Shown here piece after piece: positions 24,793 to 26,677 of a stretch of DNA of 26,677 nucleotides. The notes below the pieces were generated by a model that saw only the letters and a program-made list of their open reading frames with translations, was not told the DNA's origin and did not search any database. The position numbers and the translations under genes are program-made. The stretch is from a virus: IMG/VR virus record IMGVR_UViG_3300009443_000031, positions 1-26,677 of that record; one strand, written 5' to 3'. Every line of letters begins with the position of its first letter. The first letter of the stretch is position 1.

Positions 24793-24970
24793 TGAGGGAC
24801 TCTAGCGCTTCCTTGATAACTAGAAGCTGCTCTTGAGTCAAAGATACTTCCCCACCAAAATCATCAGTGAGCGTGTAATGGTCTGTTTTTTCTTTAGATT
24901 TTTTTAATACCGGACATCTTCCTTTGCCGCAGCAGAGGAGAATACCTTCGCCTTGTTTCTTAATGTTCAT
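24782..24970 (-). CDS. CCGKGRCP mini-protein
   Basis: A 62-residue protein. C13, C14 and C19 in LLCCGKGRCP could bind metal or iron-sulphur with only three ligands, or through a dimer. The rest contains a predicted strand pair (YTLTDDFGGEVSL) and a C-terminal helix (TQEQLLVIKEALESLN). I associate such small CCGKxxCP proteins with marine phages, but know no function. Its ATG overlaps the stop of the preceding glycosyltransferase as ATGA, and its end overlaps the membrane-protein gene by 11 bases. This tight coupling on both sides, plus the clear domain-like sequence, argues that it is a real gene despite its size. Confidence 0.7.
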   Translation of the reverse strand: MNIKKQGEGILLCCGKGRCPVLKKSKEKTDHYTLTDDFGGEVSLTQEQLLVIKEALESLNGN

Positions 24971-26052
24971 TTGTTTGTTAGGTTTAAGATTTTTTCAACT
25001 GTATTATCGTAAGTAAATACTTCTTTTATTTCAACACCTTTTTCGTTTCTTTTGTCGTATTTATCTATAGCTTTGTCTAGTGCCTTATAGAATGATTGAT
25101 CGGAGAATGTATTTAAGTTTCCTTGATTAAACGGTTGGCCTTTTTGGAAGAATGCTCCGTCATAAATTTCTTCCTGACCTTCTGGCTCGACCAATATAGA
25201 GTTATCTTTAGTAGCCCAATCCTTATGGGAGGTGGCATTCAAGACAACACTCCATTTGCCCAAACAAGTAGAATTAAATGCGGGCAAATTCCAACCTTCT
25301 GCCCCACTTAGGCCGCTCAGGTTGATGTCGATGGAATTGTAAAGCTCGTTCATTTCTGAATTAGTTTTAAGGTATGGCAGGAAGTTTATGTTTGTGTGGC
25401 GCTTGCCGCCAAGGGCTTGACTTATCGCAATATTCATTTGCTCTGGCTTGAAGAATGGATTAGTTATGCAGCATGTTAATTGGTAGTCATTATTGTTGCC
25501 GTATCTATCGGCCCAGAGTTTGATGATTTTTGCTGTATGTTTTCTTTTTTCAAACTTGCCAACTAGCCCAAAATTAACTCTACCTTTTAGGTAAACTTTG
25601 TTAGTTTCAAAAAAATCAGTATCAAAACCTATTGGTATGTATTCTGTATTCTTTAATCCCGAATTCTTGAAAATATTCATGGCGCTAGAACTACTGAAGA
25701 TGCATTTCCTCTGGACCCCGCAAATACTTTTCTCTACAATAGTGGGGGAGTCGCACTCGTAGAAAGTATAAAGGAACTGATTGTTGCCTATGCCTGACTC
25801 AGATCCATTGATGTGCCACATCTTTAAGGATGGAGAATCTGGGGATAGTGTTGAGAATCTTTCATTTGAAGACTTTTCTATCCAGGACTTTAATTTAGTG
25901 TCAATTTTATCGTAAGCTGTGAAGTCCAAAGACTTACCCATTGGGAAAAAAGAGACTTCTACCTCTTTTTTATGGAGGGATCTTAGCATGTTTACCGAAA
26001 CATTGCCAAAACTTAATGAGTTTATTGGTGCGCTGAAATTTATCTTATTCAT
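24967..26052 (-). CDS. GT-B glycosyltransferase (GT4/group 1 type)
   Basis: A 361-residue protein of usual length for a single GT-B glycosyltransferase. The N-terminal half contains 'INSLSFGNVSVNMLRSL' and 'LKMWHINGSESG' typical of acceptor-side loops; 'EYIPIGFDTDFF' and 'VNFGLVGKFEKRKHTAKIIKLW' mark the entry to the donor domain; 'SGLSGAEGWNLPAFNSTCLGKW' corresponds to the donor-site EGxxLP region. Some GT4 members have a second glutamate seven residues later; here the corresponding positions read ST, so that residue is altered. With the two-gene GT4/GT9 system on the same strand, this points to a phage-encoded sugar modification pathway. No signal peptide; cytoplasmic action is expected. 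It starts two bases after the SSB stop. Confidence 0.78.
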   Translation of the reverse strand: MNKINFSAPINSLSFGNVSVNMLRSLHKKEVEVSFFPMGKSLDFTAYDKIDTKLKSWIEKSSNERFSTLSPDSPSLKMWHINGSESGIGNNQFLYTFYECDSPTIVEKSICGVQRKCIFSSSSAMNIFKNSGLKNTEYIPIGFDTDFFETNKVYLKGRVNFGLVGKFEKRKHTAKIIKLWADRYGNNNDYQLTCCITNPFFKPEQMNIAISQALGGKRHTNINFLPYLKTNSEMNELYNSIDINLSGLSGAEGWNLPAFNSTCLGKWSVVLNATSHKDWATKDNSILVEPEGQEEIYDGAFFQKGQPFNQGNLNTFSDQSFYKALDKAIDKYDKRNEKGVEIKEVFTYDNTVEKILNLTNK

Positions 26053-26054
26053 AT

Positions 26055-26444
26055 TTAAAATGGCATTTCTTCTTCTTCTACTATTGATTGTATAGTAGGG
26101 CTTGGTTGTGGATTTTCAATAACAACATTGGTTGATTCTTTTTTTCCGCTTGGTAGAAACCTGACTAAGTCTGCGCCAAGGTAGAACTTCTGCCTTGGGT
26201 TTCCATTTTTGTCCTCCCATTTGCTGACTTTTATTTTACCCTCAACATAAACACAAGATCCCTTTGATAAAAACTTCTTGCAGTTGTCTGCGGTTTTGTT
26301 CCAGCATTCCGTATCCATAAAAAGAACTTCGTCCTTGGAGTTGTTTATTGCTAATGAAAATGAACATTTAGTGTTGCTGCTTTCGAATGATTTAGTCTCT
26401 GGGTCTTTTGTTAGGTGACCTATTCCTATAAATTTATTTATCAT
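26055..26444 (-). CDS. ssb: Single-stranded DNA-binding protein
   Basis: A 129-residue bacterial-type SSB. Residues 3-97 form the OB fold: 'GIGHLTKDPETK' (the family's VGRLTxDPE), 'CSFSLAINN', 'FMDTECWNKTADNCKKFLSKGS' and 'VYVEGKIKVSKWEDKNGNPRQK' with the expected W and aromatic residues. A short linker leads to an acidic tail, EEEEMPF (123-129), the usual tip that binds replication and repair partners. It is shorter than E. coli SSB because the linker is short. It coats ssDNA during phage replication and recombination. The start overlaps the upstream stop as ATGA, placing it in the same transcript as the sigma-like gene. Confidence 0.95.
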   Translation of the reverse strand: MINKFIGIGHLTKDPETKSFESSNTKCSFSLAINNSKDEVLFMDTECWNKTADNCKKFLSKGSCVYVEGKIKVSKWEDKNGNPRQKFYLGADLVRFLPSGKKESTNVVIENPQPSPTIQSIVEEEEMPF

Positions 26445-26677
26445 AATTCGTTTTTTAGTTCTCTTTTTATTTTAGTGATTGCTTTGTCGTGGATGTTTAT
26501 GCATCCCTGTATGCTAAGCTTTAGTGGCTTGCATATTTTATTCCATGGCATTACGTTGTTTCTCTGCCCTTCTATGTATCTCATTTTGAATATCTTTGAA
26601 ACCCTGGTGTCAGGATCTTTATTTATTAGGTTCATTATCTTGCTTAAAACTTCTAGGTCTACTTTTTTATCTTCAGG
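26441..26677 (-). CDS. Sigma-region-4-like helix-turn-helix protein (5' end cut by window)
   Basis: The reading frame stays open past the ATG at 26635 to the right edge, reading PEDKKVDLEVLSKI before it, so only the C-terminal 78 residues are visible. Their pattern fits sigma70 region 4: a helix ending in KIFKMRYIEG (as in RILELRYIEG), then MPWNKICKPLKLSIQGCINIHDKAITKIKREL, matching 'xxEIAxxLxVSxxxVxxIxxRAxxKLRxxL'. The turn of the HTH has a proline and lysine, not the usual glycine/glutamate, so DNA-binding is not certain. A phage sigma factor, or an HTH regulator related to one, is likely. It may equally be a small HTH domain at the end of a larger replication protein, since the rest is not visible. 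It is coupled to ssb by ATGA. Confidence 0.5.
   Translation of the reverse strand, partial: PEDKKVDLEVLSKIMNLINKDPDTRVSKIFKMRYIEGQRNNVMPWNKICKPLKLSIQGCINIHDKAITKIKRELKNEL

Noticed and set aside
1-26677. tRNA genes, CRISPR arrays, insertion sequences, integrase or attachment site
   Set aside because: No cloverleaf, regularly spaced repeats, transposase or integrase frames were seen. Gaps are too short to hold most of these. A lytic lifestyle cannot be concluded from this window alone.

Overview
The window is part of the genome of a tailed double-stranded DNA phage, or a phage-derived metagenomic contig. It is AT-rich by eye and extremely compact: neighbouring genes mostly touch through ATGA or TAATG overlaps, the longest non-coding gap is about 46 bases, and there are no rRNA or tRNA genes. 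The tail tip is of the lambda (siphovirus) type. Several small right-hand genes (an FmdB-like protein without zinc cysteines, a DUF1360-like membrane protein, a CCGKGRCP mini-protein) resemble genes I associate with marine phages, so an aquatic host is a reasonable guess. The host cannot be named from the sequence.

Left two thirds (1-19611, + strand) is a structural module. It begins inside a beta-rich adhesin-like gene (InlB-type repeats, then FG-GAP-like repeats). Next come a probable tail structural protein and a giant 1595-residue protein with two gpM-like tail domains and a von Willebrand A domain. Two unrecognised proteins follow, then a recognisable lambda-order tip cassette: gpL-like Fe-S protein, gpK-like JAMM plus NlpC/P60 peptidase, and a fused gpI-gpJ host-specificity protein carrying an inserted C-type-lectin-like domain. 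The last gene is an 835-residue tail-fibre-like protein with a second lectin-like segment. Together these should build the distal tail, cut peptidoglycan and bind the receptor. No tape-measure gene is visible; it may lie upstream of the window.

Right third (19616-26677, - strand, read right to left) holds information and modification genes. In transcription order they are: a sigma-region-4-like C-terminus cut by the window edge, SSB, a GT-B glycosyltransferase, the CCGKGRCP mini-protein, the DUF1360-like membrane protein, the FmdB-like protein, a protein of unknown fold, a large GT4 glycosyltransferase ending in half of a GT9 fold, a protein beginning with the other half, and a candidate single-strand annealing protein. 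A promoter matching the sigma70 consensus at both hexamers fills the one real gap in this block (24467-24495) and predicts an almost leaderless mRNA for the FmdB-like gene.

The two blocks converge at about 19615, where a perfect 10-bp inverted repeat (13 bp with flanking pairs) probably ends transcription. The most unusual points are the VWA domain in a duplicated-gpM tail protein, the lectin-like domain within gpJ with a second one in the next gene, the hydrophobic segment in the middle of gpJ, the GT9 fold split over two genes, and the consensus promoter.
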